Below are positions 33,449 to 45,308 of a stretch of 64,000 nucleotides of DNA, in pieces (within the stretch, counting starts at the first letter, position 1; the number at the start of each line of letters is the position of its first letter). Where the stretch lies: the NCBI GenBank assembly GCA_017607445.1, contig JAEVHH010000003.1:1302001-1366000 (forward strand). The letters are read 5' to 3'. Source of the DNA: Histoplasma ohiense (Eukaryota > Ascomycota > Eurotiomycetes > Onygenales > Ajellomycetaceae). Position numbers and translations under genes: made by a program. The notes beneath the pieces are model-generated. The model searched no databases, was not told the origin of the DNA, and saw only the letters and a program-made list of their open reading frames with translations.

Positions 33449-35709
33449 GGCGGAGTGAAAAAAAAAAAGGGGGGGGGAGGGGGGAAGCGGCGTTAACTAG
33501 GTAAAAGGGGAGGTCAAAGAAGCTCTCAGCATGACAGAGCGTAGCTTCATGGATGGCGATGTATGAGGCGGCAACAAGATTACGTATTCAACAAATCAAT
33601 ACGTAGCTTCCATAACCAAATTCACGTAGAAAAAGCCAACGAGGGCAAAGCGGTCATGAGCAACCGAGATAATAGGGCGGTCGTTGAGGTTTTTTTTAGT
33701 ATCCACGGAGGCTCCTATCCATTTTAATTACACGTTTGGTCGTTAGGAAAACATGTGATCTAGACCGCTTATGTAAAACCAACCTGTGGTTGGCAGACAA
33801 GCGTTCATTCGATGAAAATGGGGATGCTCTGTTCATAATGTCGTCCACTCTATCAAAATTTGTTCTCCCGCTGGTCAAAGACATGTTCAGCACCTGTTCT
33901 TATCCAGTGCAGTTAATTTTTCTGCAAATACAAATAACTTACAATACACAATTTGCTGTACTGGGGTAACATTTTCGAGAAGGAATTACTCTTTCGGACA
34001 TTCCAACACACGATATCAATACCATAGCCACAGACCAAGAAAGAAAACTAGCACCATCATCAAGGAATAATAAAGGAGAATGTATAGCAACAACAAACGA
34101 AAAAGGAAGGAGGACAGAGGAAAGGGCGAGCATCTATTCATGCAGCCTGGTTTTCTGTCTAGAATATCTACCCGTCGCAGAATATTTAGAACCCTCCTCA
34201 CCAAAGCTGAAAGTGATGACAAGAAAGTCGATGTGGCTGTCCTTTTGGCATTTAAACAATGGATAGTAACTCTACTTTCCAATTCCTTATCATCTAGGAA
34301 GAATAGGATAGCGAAGCTGAAAATCGAAAGAAGATCGGTGCTTACAACATATCTAGTTATAGGAGAGAATAAAACATGATTACGGCCGGCGAAGATATAC
34401 AATTACTACAAGGTGCACAACGGCTAGTTCATCAGTTTTTATATGTGCAGAATCCTTTGGACAGCACGAAGCTGTGTGTGCATTGATAAGAGAAGAGACC
34501 ATTGGACATGCAGATGTCTCTTTCATTGCAACAAATTGTGACCTTGTCATTTGTGTATGACACATCATCTAGGTATCTAGTACCACCAAGGGCATAGCAC
34601 ATTCGATCACGACGCCTCATTCCAAAAGCGCAAATGACAGTAACATCGCGACAAAGTGCAAATGTGGTATTGTGGCTTACCGGGCTAAAACTAAGGTCGA
34701 ACTTTTGTCTGCTGTATCTGGAGGTTCTGATGTTGGAAAGGCAGCTGTTGCAGTGCCCATCCCTCATATGTGCTCTCAACAATGTAAGGAATCCTCTCCA
34801 TGAAAATTCTAAGCTCTAAAGAGAGTCAAGAGTTCAAGGGGGGAGAAACAAAACGCATGAAGGAGTTCAGGAGAGCGTCAATTTCAAAATCATTAGCTGT
34901 TGATTTTGCATAGATGTGAGCCTAGTGTTATTTATTCGATGGATGTATTTAAGCGAATGGACGGTTTACGTCTTCGCCTAAGAAACTAGACAAGTAATTG
35001 TTGCAACTTCAGAGCTTGGTTCACGGATTAACACTTAGGCTTAGAGCTATGATGTGTACGGCGAGTTGGAGAATTGTAGAAGCCTAGGATGAGACCCTGA
35101 CACAAATTCTGCAGTACCCATGGGGTGCCAGAATTCAGCTGTTGTGAGAAAGAAAGGAGTTATTTAGTGGTGACTTGATCTCATTGTTCGCTGGAAACCG
35201 CGAGGACGATAGCACAATGTGAACACTGACACAATATTCATTTTATATTCCTTGAGAGTCCTGAAATAATATTGGTAGTTTTGTTGACTTCTAGTAACTC
35301 ATATGTCTCAGTTTGATAAGTTACAAACAACCGAAACCCTCCAACGTTGGACTGATTGAGCGTTAGAAAAGCTAGCTTGAAGTCTTCATCGGACATGGAG
35401 GGAGACTGGAGGAGTGGCGCACTCGTTGTTTATTTTATTATTTTAGTTTTTATGCCTCCAGTTATTCAATTGAAATACCGTTGGTGTGAACTTGAGAATT
35501 CAATGTAAATGCAATCTTATCGCATCTGGACCGGGAGAATAGCGTTCTAGCCAACCCCAGATCTACCTAACTTGGAACCGCGCCTAACCTTTGCCAACTC
35601 CTCCTTTATCTTCTTCCCCAGTCTGATCTGCAAAAAATGAAACATACGAGAAAGAAAATTTCGCCCATCAATTGCTCGCCCTTATTCTCTCCAGCAACAC
35701 CAGTACTAG
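33449..35709. other. Intergenic, 2.3 kb; upstream region of areB
   Basis: This region separates two divergent genes. A 117-codon cysteine-rich minus-strand frame lies at 34782..34432 (see findings). GATA-type sites GATAAG at 35315, CTTATC at 35516 and TTATCT at 35606 lie within 400 bases of areB. A short upstream frame from ATG 35637 (23 codons plus stop) ends before the areB frame opens. Nothing else was recognised. Confidence 0.5.
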
Positions 35710-37677
35710 ATAATTCTTAGTATCTATTTCTTTTGTCTCTCTTTCGGCTGGATTCCAATCTCCTTCTTGTCCATTTTTCTGAAGGTTTCCTCCGCCTTTT
35801 CCCCAACTTTTCTCACAACGACTTCCACGGTGGCTCCAGTCACGTTTGGGGCTTCGCCCATTGACCCAGCTCTACATCGAACCTCACCGTCACGGACTCG
35901 GGACCTCCCAAATTTCGAGTCTGCGTCCGCCTCCTCCCTGCCACCCTCTGCCAGTCATCTATCCCGTCCATCATCGCCTTCAACAGAGTCATCAAGCCCA
36001 AATTTGCGTCCACAACACCAATCCAAACGTGACAGGAATCTCAGCTACTCGGCTTCTCTTCCTGGCCTCTCGACGCTAGCATCAGTTGCATCTGCCCCAA
36101 GTTCTCATTTACGGTACGTTTTGCTCCTGGCAGCCAACGGGCGTCGGTATGGGGCCGAATCGGGCAGCCTTAGATGCGCTTAAATTAAACCCCATACAGC
36201 CCGCAGAGATGTAATTCTCTCCATATGCACTGTGACAGTTACTGGAGAATGGCATTGAAGCAGGGACTAACAAGTTGGGGTATATATCCCATTCCAGCGC
36301 CTACGAGACGAAGGACAGGGCTAGCAGTAACCAGAATGCCAGCCGGAACATGAGTTATGCAACGTCTTCGCCAGGAGCCACCACCGGGGGTCAAGGGAAT
36401 ACTCCGGTAAGTGCAATCCAATCCATGAGGTGTTCTCCCAATTCCCGCTACACAATGTGGCTCCGCTTGCCAACAGCCATTTTCCGCGAATTGCCTGTTT
36501 AGGCATGGCCTAGATTTGGGCTTGGCAGCCTTCTTCCCAATAATTTTTTTTCTATTTCTTATCACAGCCGAATCTTATCAACACCTTGTCAATGCTAGCT
36601 CAAATATTGTCCTTCCTTTCCTCCTGCACACCACCCCTCTGGCACGGTCTTGTCTTTATTATTTTTGCCTCAATTGCCTCATGGCGACCACTATGGCTGA
36701 CCAGAAACGCTCTCAATTCCAGCCCGTTTGTCAAAATTGTGGTACTTCCACCACCCCCCTTTGGAGGAGAGACGAATCCGGATCGGTGCTGTGCAATGCC
36801 TGTGGACTTTTCCTCAAACTCCACGGTCGACCTCGTCCGATAAGCCTTAAAACTGATGTGATCAAAAGTCGAAATCGCGTCAAAACCTCGGGACAGGGAC
36901 CAAAAAGAAAAGTAGGTGGTATCTCTACTCTTAACCTAGATTTGTGGTGCAATTCCTTTTCCATCGAGGTCCTCAATGGTGTTGCTTACTTTCGCCTGTT
37001 TATAGACAAATATTGATACCAATGGCCTTGCTGGTTCGAGATCCGAAGCCGGTACTCCCCCATTAGGTTCCCATGGCCACCATCGTGGATCACGAAAAGG
37101 TTCCGCAGGGCCCTCGGATCGCTCTAATTCTCCAGTGTCACGAGCCAATACCCCTGGGTTTCAACACCATTCAAATATTGCACCTCAGCACATGTTCGAT
37201 AGTGTTACCCTGTCAGACCACAGTTTCAATCCGTCTACTGCTGTGCTCCCCTCCTTACAACTACATAACCCTTCCATCAGTTCAACATCCTCCGCAAACG
37301 ATCGCCATTTAGAAGCGCCACAAACCTACGAAGGCCTCCTTGCTGCAAACACTTCTCTGAAAACTCGTATCAACGAGCTCGAGTTGATCAATGAATTGTT
37401 TCGAGGAAGGGTTGCTGAATTAGAACAAAGCGACGCGACCGCGAGAAGATCAGAAATGGTTGCTCGAGATTCCGAGTCCCGTCTGAGCCAATTGTTGGAA
37501 GAAACTCAAAAACGCGAGGACGGTCTGAAACGGAAAATCGCCGAACTTGAACAGGCATTAATTGACCGAGAATTGCTGCAAGGTCTCACCTCTGAACCTC
37601 AAGCGAAAAAAATCCGCCTCACTGATGTCGTCGACTATAGTCCTGATTCAGCCAGCAAATCTCCACAACCTCTTTAA
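35710..37677 (+). CDS. areB: GATA-type nitrogen regulator AreB (Dal80/Gzf3/NreB/ASD4 type)
   Basis: Exons 35710(open)..36113, 36298..36406, 36723..36911 and 37006..37677. Exon 1 is open after an in-frame TAG at 35707 but contains no ATG. Its content (serine/proline-rich, then PGLSTLASVASAPSSHLR) and the phase-2 join to RAYETKDRAS show that it is coding. The first in-frame ATG of the spliced frame is at 36350 (MSYATSSPG). Exon 3 is the zinc finger CQNCGTSTTPLWRRDE with CNACGLFLKLHGRPRP, a class IV C-x2-C-x17-C-x2-C GATA finger followed by a basic tail. Exon 4 has a leucine zipper-like coil (LKTRINELELINELFRGRV). AreB factors oppose or modulate AreA in nitrogen metabolite control. Possible products are up to 457 residues (non-AUG start), 305 residues (36350) or 300 residues (36681). 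Confidence 0.88.
36681..36722 (+). other. Alternative areB start segment within intron 2
   Basis: ATG at 36681 and again at 36693 are in frame with exon 3 (MATTMADQKRSQFQ, then the zinc finger at PVCQNC) without splicing. A transcript starting inside intron 2, or keeping its 3' part, would make a short AreB. The preceding 150 bases are pyrimidine-rich, as in a fungal promoter or leader. Confidence 0.55.
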
Positions 37678-40230
37678 CAGAGAAGGATAAAGTCCGTCAG
37701 GATCATTGGTCTCAACGCATGATGCGGCTATTTAACACATACCTTTCTTTTCCCAAACAAAATACGTCTCCAGTTCCAAATCCTTTAAGCCTGATACCCT
37801 TTTACGACTTTCATCGCAAAAAAAGATATTTTCCGAGTTTTCATCTTTTGACAATTTAATTTTCATTCTATATACTGTATTATTACGTTTTATTGCTTTT
37901 TAATCTATTTTTTTCTGATAGCGATTTTCTTTTACCCTCTCATCTCGCCTCCTTGCCGTGTTGCAAAGAAATAAAAGGAACCCAGCGTTGGCAGCTTCTA
38001 TTTCTCATGGTGTTGACTTCTTTAGTAGTCGCCAATCATGAATGGGTCACAATCAAACCTCCCCTTCCCAACCCGTAGGGCGAGCTGCCTTGACATGCCC
38101 TGTACTTTATTTAGTTTTCTTACTTTTCTTTTCTTTCCTTTCCCCTTTCATGTTTCTTTCTTCCCCATTTTCCTTTGTTTCAAATAATCTGCACAATGCA
38201 CCACCATCGAATCCCGAAGCAAAGCTAAACACACAAACCAGAAAGAATTCAGGGGGAAGAAGGGAGGGGGAAAAAACCCCCAAAAGAGTTGGGGTTAAGC
38301 AAAACAAGATGCTTGTCCCTTCCCTTCACCCTAAAATTCGCTTTTCGTCGGCACCAGACGAACGGGATATGGTTGGACTATTGGTCTATGTGTGTTTTGT
38401 TATATTTGGTCTCTTAGGATAATTATAAGAGAATAATGCGTACTTCGAGAGGAGATGCGCCCTTTTATCTTTTTTCCCCTTTCTTCTGTTTCCCCTCTTG
38501 TTATGTGTTTCTCCTTCCCGTTTCGTTTCCTTATTTGCCTCTGCTATTGTGATATTAGTATATATTTATCTATATTTTTATTTTCCTATTCATATATATT
38601 TTTCTTTCTGTTTCTGCTATTTTTAATATTAATACTACTGGGGAAGCATGACTTCGATGGGTTTCTATATGCTTGTGTTTTTATGTCTTGTTTTGTTTCG
38701 GTTTTTTTTTTTATTACCTTTTCGTGGGCCATTTTCTCACCAATTGTGTGATCCTGTTTTGGTTCTTGAAAAGGTTTGGATATATACGTTATACATATGT
38801 GTGAGTGGACTATGTTGGAACACGTTTTCATTTTTCATTTTCCTCACCCTGGTGGATTTCCCCTTTCTTGTGAAACAAGGATTTTTATCTTCTAAACTAA
38901 TTTTTAATTATATATCCCTTATACCTCTGATGCATGGCTTCGCTCTCTTATTTTATCTTCATCATCGTCGATTTTGTATCTTTCCTAATTTTCATTGCTG
39001 CCGAAAATTAACTACTTTTTTTAATAATGAGGGGTTGCTTCTATCTTCCTCATTCTTTTTGTATTATTAGTTACTTAGATAGTTTAATATCTTGGTATAG
39101 AAGGATTTGTTGTACTGGGAGCTTTCTATACAACGAGGCTTCTATAGAACTATGTTTCCTGAATTTGTCCCTCCTCCCCTTTGGCAGTTTCCATTCTTGG
39201 GGCAAAAACTCTTGCCCGAATCACAGAGGAGGGGGGTCTGTTTGTCTCGAAGGCATTTGCGAAATGGGATGGTTGCTTCGCTTGGTGGGGCCTGTGCAAA
39301 ATGATATACATTTGTTTTCCACTGGTATGGTAGCATGGGTTTTCGGGGAAATACCTGAGGTGTGACGCCAGGATGTTCCAGGGGAAGGTTGTGGGCCTGG
39401 TGGGCCATAGTTAGTAGTGGGGATGCGGAAGGCATATATATAATAGATTGAGGAGGATCGAGACGTCTAGTTTTATGCTTGTTTCCCAACCACGAAAGTC
39501 TGGAATTCTTCCTCTACCACTCGCCCTCTCCACTAACCATAACAATAATAATGATGATGATGATGATGATAGTGATAATCTGAAAATAAACAAAATATGA
39601 GATCCTACGGTGTTAGGATGACTGAAGAGGTAATACAGATACAGACAGGAAGGACGGATTTGTGTTTTCTCTTTCATATTTTAATGTATGTGCATATATT
39701 GGATCTAGTCCTTATGGGGAAAATTAGGTGTTAGTTTTTGTAAATAATTAATTTTTATTTGCAGATTCAGATGGTTTAGATACCGAGATACCTAGATAAT
39801 AAGAGCCCCATATCTACCCCCCCCTCCTCCTACATAACCCTTACTCTATGACGACACATCCCGAGCAGTCCTATTCAACATATGTACTGTATCTATACAA
39901 TACGACAGGGGAACAATCGCATAGATTCGGTAGAATGGTAGTGTTATTGTGGTGGAAAGAAATACAAGGTAATCTCGAAAGAAACGCTTGTGTACACTCC
40001 GATTACCGGGTTGCCATCTACCTCGTCGACAAAAGAAGGGTGGCGATATGCATCGCAGATTTTCTTGGTCGTTTCAAGATGAGGAGGGAAAAGGAAACGA
40101 GGATGTCAAAGGATGTAGGGATTAGGAATGGCGACTAGAAAAACATGTTTATCCGTGCAGTTGAGGCGTATAAAATTCGATCGAAATTGCTCCGATATTC
40201 CAAACTTATTCCCAAGTCGTGACTAATCAC
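37678..40230. other. Intergenic, 2.5 kb, T-rich, no gene supported
   Basis: This follows areB. 38100-39100 is strongly pyrimidine-rich on the plus strand, giving long hydrophobic-looking open frames in several frames at once, a composition artefact. ATAATAATGATGATGATGAT simple sequence lies near 39543-39570. A 96-codon frame at 39848 has no recognisable features. Confidence 0.5.
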
Positions 40231-42558
40231 TTAATTGTGGGAGGACCGATATATATTGACCGGAATAGTGTCAGTGGCGTTTGTTTCCACTGTCGGTGAA
40301 ATTTGAATCGACCACTCAGCAATCTTCCACCAGCAGATCAAGGTGAATGCCACTGATGAGAGAAGATATTGACTGTCTGAGTCGGACTGCTCTGTTCTAG
40401 ATCTGCCAGGCGCAGAACTCAGGTGCAGTAGATAATTCACAATCCAAACCACAAGGAGGAAGGGAATGGTATGACTGCAGAAGGTATCTTAGCTAATTTT
40501 CTAGTCACACTAAGGGTTATGTGAGGAGAAAGGAGGGACGGTCCTTACGCAAAACTCCGCGTTATGTGACGGAAACGTTTTGCCAACATTCCAGCGAAAA
40601 TAGCGGTGAACGCGAATGAAAGCCCGAGGCCGCTGTAATCATCGTTAGAATCAATGTTGAAAACACCGAGGTCAGGGATGGGGGAAAGAAATACATACAC
40701 CCAATGGCCGACTGTGGAAACCAAGGGATCACCACTTGTCATTAAATTGGCAATGTTGAACACCACCATCGAGGTACCAAATGTGCGAGGCTGACCGAGC
40801 CTCTGACCGAGAAGAAGGCAAACGGGGACAGCGAAGGCGGCCAATACAAGTAAAACAATATCATCGGCACCCAATTTGCATAAGGTTTTATGGTTCATTT
40901 CATCCTGCGCAGCCTGCTCGATCGGGCGAGCCGATGAAAAGGGTAAAAGGATTGAGAAAATAAAGAGGAATGCCAATCTAGGAATTATCCATAGCTGTGG
41001 TGGTGAAATATTAACCGCTCTGACATGGCTGTTGCTCTTGTGAAGCATCCAAACGCCAAGATCATGGCCATTGATTGGGTTTTTTGGGTCAGATACAGAT
41101 AATGGAAAATACGTTAAAAACGCGCAAAACAGTTCTGGAGTTGTCCAAGAGTGAATTGCTTTGAAGTTGAATGAATTTGGTTCTAGGACCATATTATGTT
41201 TTGTCAGGTCCTCACATGTCGAATGGGGTACATCCTCTGAGAACCGCGAACTCTGTTGATTTGAGTAACTGTCTGCGAGGGAACAGATATATTGCCGAAA
41301 TGGACCATGTCGAGACCTTGGACAACAGAAGAAGTTTAAACAGGAAACGACGTTTCGGGGATAGGCCGCATTGGCTAGAGACATGGAAGAGAAGTAGATC
41401 TGTTGAAATATGTTTGGATGTGCCAGAACAACAAGGTGATGTCGAAACCTAATTGTAACTCTATCCACTTTGCTGTACCAATGCTCAAGAGAATCCGCCC
41501 AGACTTCAGGATCACTACTGTCGATATCTTCAATAGTCATCCTATACTTCATCAGATCATGAAGGCATCCAATGCATGTGTCCTCGAAAGTACGGGCAAC
41601 CCCTATAGGACATGGTAACAAAAGATATGCCGCATATATGGGTGGTGGCAGCATATGATCAATAAAAGCTAGAAGATGCTGACATGAAAGTCCTAGGAAC
41701 GAGTGTATTCCGTGTCTCCACATCGGTTTTTGCATTGAATATTTTGAACGTAAGACGTCCAGGACGGATACAGCAGAAGGCTGTTGTGATGCCCGAAAAA
41801 AGTCATGGAGTTCATGCAGTATTCTTTTATGAAGGCTGATAAGAGCCTGCCATGGAGTCGGACAAAGACAATTTTGACATGTTTCGATGTACTCGCCATC
41901 GACCAGAGCTAAAGTCGCGCAGATATCTCGTGCTTCGTTGACTAATCGTTCTTCTGAGATAGGTCGAACCTTTGGTTAGGAAACAATCGCAATATGGTTA
42001 GGATTTAGGAATAGCTCCCACATATTACCTTTGACCATAGGTGGCATCATCACCTTAACTCCAAAGAGAGGGCCTCTATAAGTTCTCAAGTAGGTGTGGG
42101 AGGAGAAATGAAATGAAGGGACTTGGTTCGGTAGGGAAATTATAACTGAGTCTACTTGCTACCAGAAACAAAAAGGGACATACTTTTATATGTAAGTAGT
42201 GTGGGTATGGGTGGGGGTGGAAATAAGAATATAAGGGAAAGCAAGGGGTTGGTTGGTCTGGAAGGCGATGAGAACATTATTCTTATATTCGCGCTGTATA
42301 GCATAGAATTTGCCGCCGTCGTGGCACTTTGGATATTGGAGGAAATGACTTGATTCGCCGAAAAACAAGGTCAAGCCACGACGGTTGGAGCGGCCAATGT
42401 GTTTGAAGCAGACAGAGCCTTGTCCGTAGCCTAGCACTTACGAGGTAGTGAACAGCTTCATACCCAGCCGAGAGGGGTTTGATAATATCTCTGTAGGTCC
42501 TACCACCAAGAAGAGGTCGAAATCCCATATCGGAAAACAGAGATAGGTCGTCCGACAT
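40231..42558 (-). CDS. Est1-like DNA/RNA-binding-domain protein fused to transmembrane C-terminus; model uncertain, possibly damaged
   Basis: Readable minus-strand blocks: 42558..42442 (MSDDLSLFSDMGFRPLLGGR, TYRDIIKPLS), a block around 42330-42190 (GGKFYAIQREYKNNVLIAFQ), a block ending at 42029 (VKVMMPPMVK), then 41953..40549 and 40474..40231 with matching phases. The order and words (LVNEARDICATLALVDGEY, ETCQNCLCPTPWQALISLHK, MWRHGIHSFL, EVWADSLEHWYSK) are those of a fungal family usually annotated with an Est1-type DNA/RNA-binding domain. From about 41010 on, the protein becomes polytopic, with five or so membrane segments. The second block runs into a TAA near 42188 before any GT donor, and its acceptor is also unclear, so either an unusual intron or a nonsense mutation is present. 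Molecular role unknown. Confidence 0.55.
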
Positions 42559-43429
42559 ATCCGTAGCGGATTAACCGGTGTGCTCTGGTAGGCTATGTAG
42601 AGCGGCAGGTTTCAACACACGTATGTGCTGCCATCGTGTGAGGGGCGTCGGACACGCCATAGCACAAATGGAGGTCGGCCTCTCGGTGGCCACCACAATA
42701 GACACCATGACTGCGTTGCAAATATCCAACAGTGTGTCGACAAACATGTGATGATGGAATGCTAGGTTTGTTGAATCTGATGGTTAGGACAGTAGGTATG
42801 GGAAGTTGCAGCAATTCTGGACCACCCACCAAGCCTTGATTTGATATTGAGAACTTCATGGTATAAATTTACGACATCGATCGAGGTGGCTCTGTGAATC
42901 AAGCAGCCATCGCCCCCAGCTCTCGTCATACCGTGGGGTTATCTGTACTTTGCATCATGCGTGAAGAGTTCCGACGTCGAGCCGACGCACTATTGGGAGT
43001 TGGACTGGAGGGGTGAGTTTCTTCTTGATGCTCCGCAATAAAAATTTCCAGATCTTCGGCATGGACACAACCACCCTGCCTAATTCAGGCGGGAATCTCT
43101 GTGACGACGGCGGCCCATGATTGGGATTTGGATTTTGATCTGGGGATAAGAAGGAAACGGAGTTAGTCAACGACTTAATTAACTCGTTAGTGAGCGAGTT
43201 ACGAGTCGGCTATTTAGTAACTCAGGTGAGGCTTGGAGCAGGTGACGTCACGACCAAGCCCGCTTGAAACTGGGGTCGCGATTTCGAGATCGGATGAGAG
43301 ATATCTCTAACTTATACGATGATATTAACTAGTTATAGACTTTCGCTTGTTTGATTCTCTTGGCTCACACATACTTTTTCAGATAAATACTCACAATTTT
43401 TGTATGTAACTGCGAGAATCGTCATGAGA
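42559..43429. other. Intergenic, no gene seen
   Basis: Upstream region of the Est1-like gene. It contains an imperfect palindrome TAACTCGTTAGTGAGCGAGTTA near 43180-43201. An 88-codon minus-strand frame here looks non-coding. Confidence 0.45.
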
Positions 43430-44090
43430 GATACAATTCAACTTGGATATCGCCCAATTCCGGAACGACCGAGATGGCGGCAGAGATTGGCCCATCAAAA
43501 TCGACGATTATCTTGGACTCTTCCGAGAACTGGAGCCTTTGGTACAAAATGATATTTAGATCTCGCAGTAGAAAACGATATATTGGAGTTCATCGATGAT
43601 GAAAGCTCTGACCAGATCGATCAACTGCCCGTCCCATCTCCTCCTAGTATCCCAACCGAATATACCCCAGAAGAAATAATTCATGGAAGATAGAACGTAC
43701 TCAATAGAGCGATGAGATGGTCAAATATCAGAAGAAGGTCAATGGTGTCAGCAAGGTCAAGCGAGAGATCCTGAAAACGGTGGCCGCCAGCGAGCTTCGA
43801 ATAGCAACAACTGGAAATCGACTTATCGATGCCAGAAAGTTTAACCTTCGCAGAACGCCCAAAAGAAACCTAAAAGAGTGATTTGATGATTGGACCCTGA
43901 TTGAGCATGAGCTTAAGCAATCAGCTATAGACGGGAACTTTGATCTATGGAAGGACTTCTTCCATGCTAATAAATCAATCGATCCTGTTCACGTTGCTTT
44001 TTGGAACCGTAAGATTGCAAAGGAAGGAAAAGGGAGCTTTGCAGATATGATCAATGAGTTCCGTTGCATTGCTAAAACCTGGACCTGTTG
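43430..44090 (+). pseudogene. Possible Ty1/copia Gag-like relic
   Basis: Plus-strand fragments in shifting frames are protein-like: RDTIQLGYRPIPERPRW near 43430, an acidic proline-rich stretch to about 43690, then KYQKKVNGVSKVKREILKTV, LRIATTGNRLIDARKFNLR and, after a stop, GNFDLWKDFFHANKSIDPVH with VAFWNRKIAKEGKGSFADMI. The order of a polar N-terminus, a repeated K-V helix and a later FWN-K-I-EGK-S-F-DLI block resembles copia-type Gag. No reverse transcriptase, integrase or LTR was found, so the assignment is tentative. Confidence 0.35.
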
Positions 44091-45163
44091 TTGTCTAACC
44101 TTGCCACATTAAATGGTACGCATGCAGGACGCTCCATTTCACATAAATAACTAAAGGATATCGTTGTATGTATTCGCTAGGAATATCATGAGAGAATAAT
44201 GACAATTTATACTTAGTAACTTCGTGGCAGTATTCGGAAATCCTATATTTAATTCCAATATCGAGCAACTTTAGACAGAACATTTTTTAAAGAATACTGT
44301 CTATGTGGTACATAACTGTGCGTCCATTGTGCTAGTTGATGCTTTACAACGCACTCACACTATCTACATCTCTTCTTTAATCGTTACTAGTATACTAGCT
44401 GGGTGGTTTAGGGATGAGAAGTAGGGGGTTAGAACATCCATAGCAGTTTAAAGAAGGGAGGAGTGAACCGCCTGGGCAGTGTATGTAGTCGCAGGATAGA
44501 TGGTGCCACATCTCCAACGTTTGAACTATTTTTGCCAGTTATTGAACCTCCTTGAGCCATCCTCCCACAAGATTCTACCTTCTAGGAAATTTTCCTCAAG
44601 ATAGGATTGGACACTATGGTATCTTGTGCTGTCTACCAGCACTTGAAACTTACTGTTATCATCGTCATGATGAGGTGGGAGTAACTCGTGCAGCGACCGC
44701 ACTGATCACCATATATTGCAATCAGTGAACTCTGTAATCAATAAGAGTTTAAAATTTCAACCTGTATTCTAAATGTGATCAAACCATCAAGGGATGCTGC
44801 CAGTGTATGCTCAATCTCAACGTTTTGTTAATCGGTTGAACCCACCAGATCTAAAAGCAATCACTCTATCGAGGAAGAAATGCCAAAATAAAAGAAGAAG
44901 AAGAAGAAGATAATACATATCTATATATCTCCCGCCGGCCCATCTTGATTTTTTAAGAAGGGGAACAAGCGGAACAAGCCTGAAAAATCCAATGAACAAT
45001 ATGCCTATCCCGAGAACATGGAAGAAAAAGACCAACTGGCCTTGGGGCGTATAAACAACGATAAAGGAAAAAGTGTGCTCGCGCTGAAACCACCATCTCA
45101 TGTCGGAGTCACGGTAAGAATAGAATCGTTGAACTCGGGGGCATATATCGAACGAGTCTGACT

Positions 45164-45200
<37 letters not shown>

Positions 45201-45308
45201 CATGGTACTTTCCCCGAAATCATGCGAAGGGTATGGTCTGTGTATCTCCAGTATGTGACCCCGGAATCATGTGTAGAATTAAAGTGAGTTTGTCCAAATT
45301 TAGGCATT
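44091..45308. other. Intergenic with poly-A tract
   Basis: 1.2 kb, AT-rich, with an A tract of about 34 bases near 45164-45197 and GAAGAAGAAGAAG near 44893. No gene was seen. Confidence 0.5.

Noticed and set aside
34080..34379. 99-codon plus-strand lysine/arginine-rich frame
   Set aside because: Composition reflects AT-rich DNA; no domain or splice support.
38100..39700. Several long open frames with hydrophobic products after areB
   Set aside because: They arise from T-rich, pyrimidine-biased DNA in multiple overlapping frames, with no domains and no splice logic.
42593..42859. 88-codon minus-strand frame upstream of the Est1-like gene
   Set aside because: No recognisable motif and not joined in phase to the neighbouring exons.
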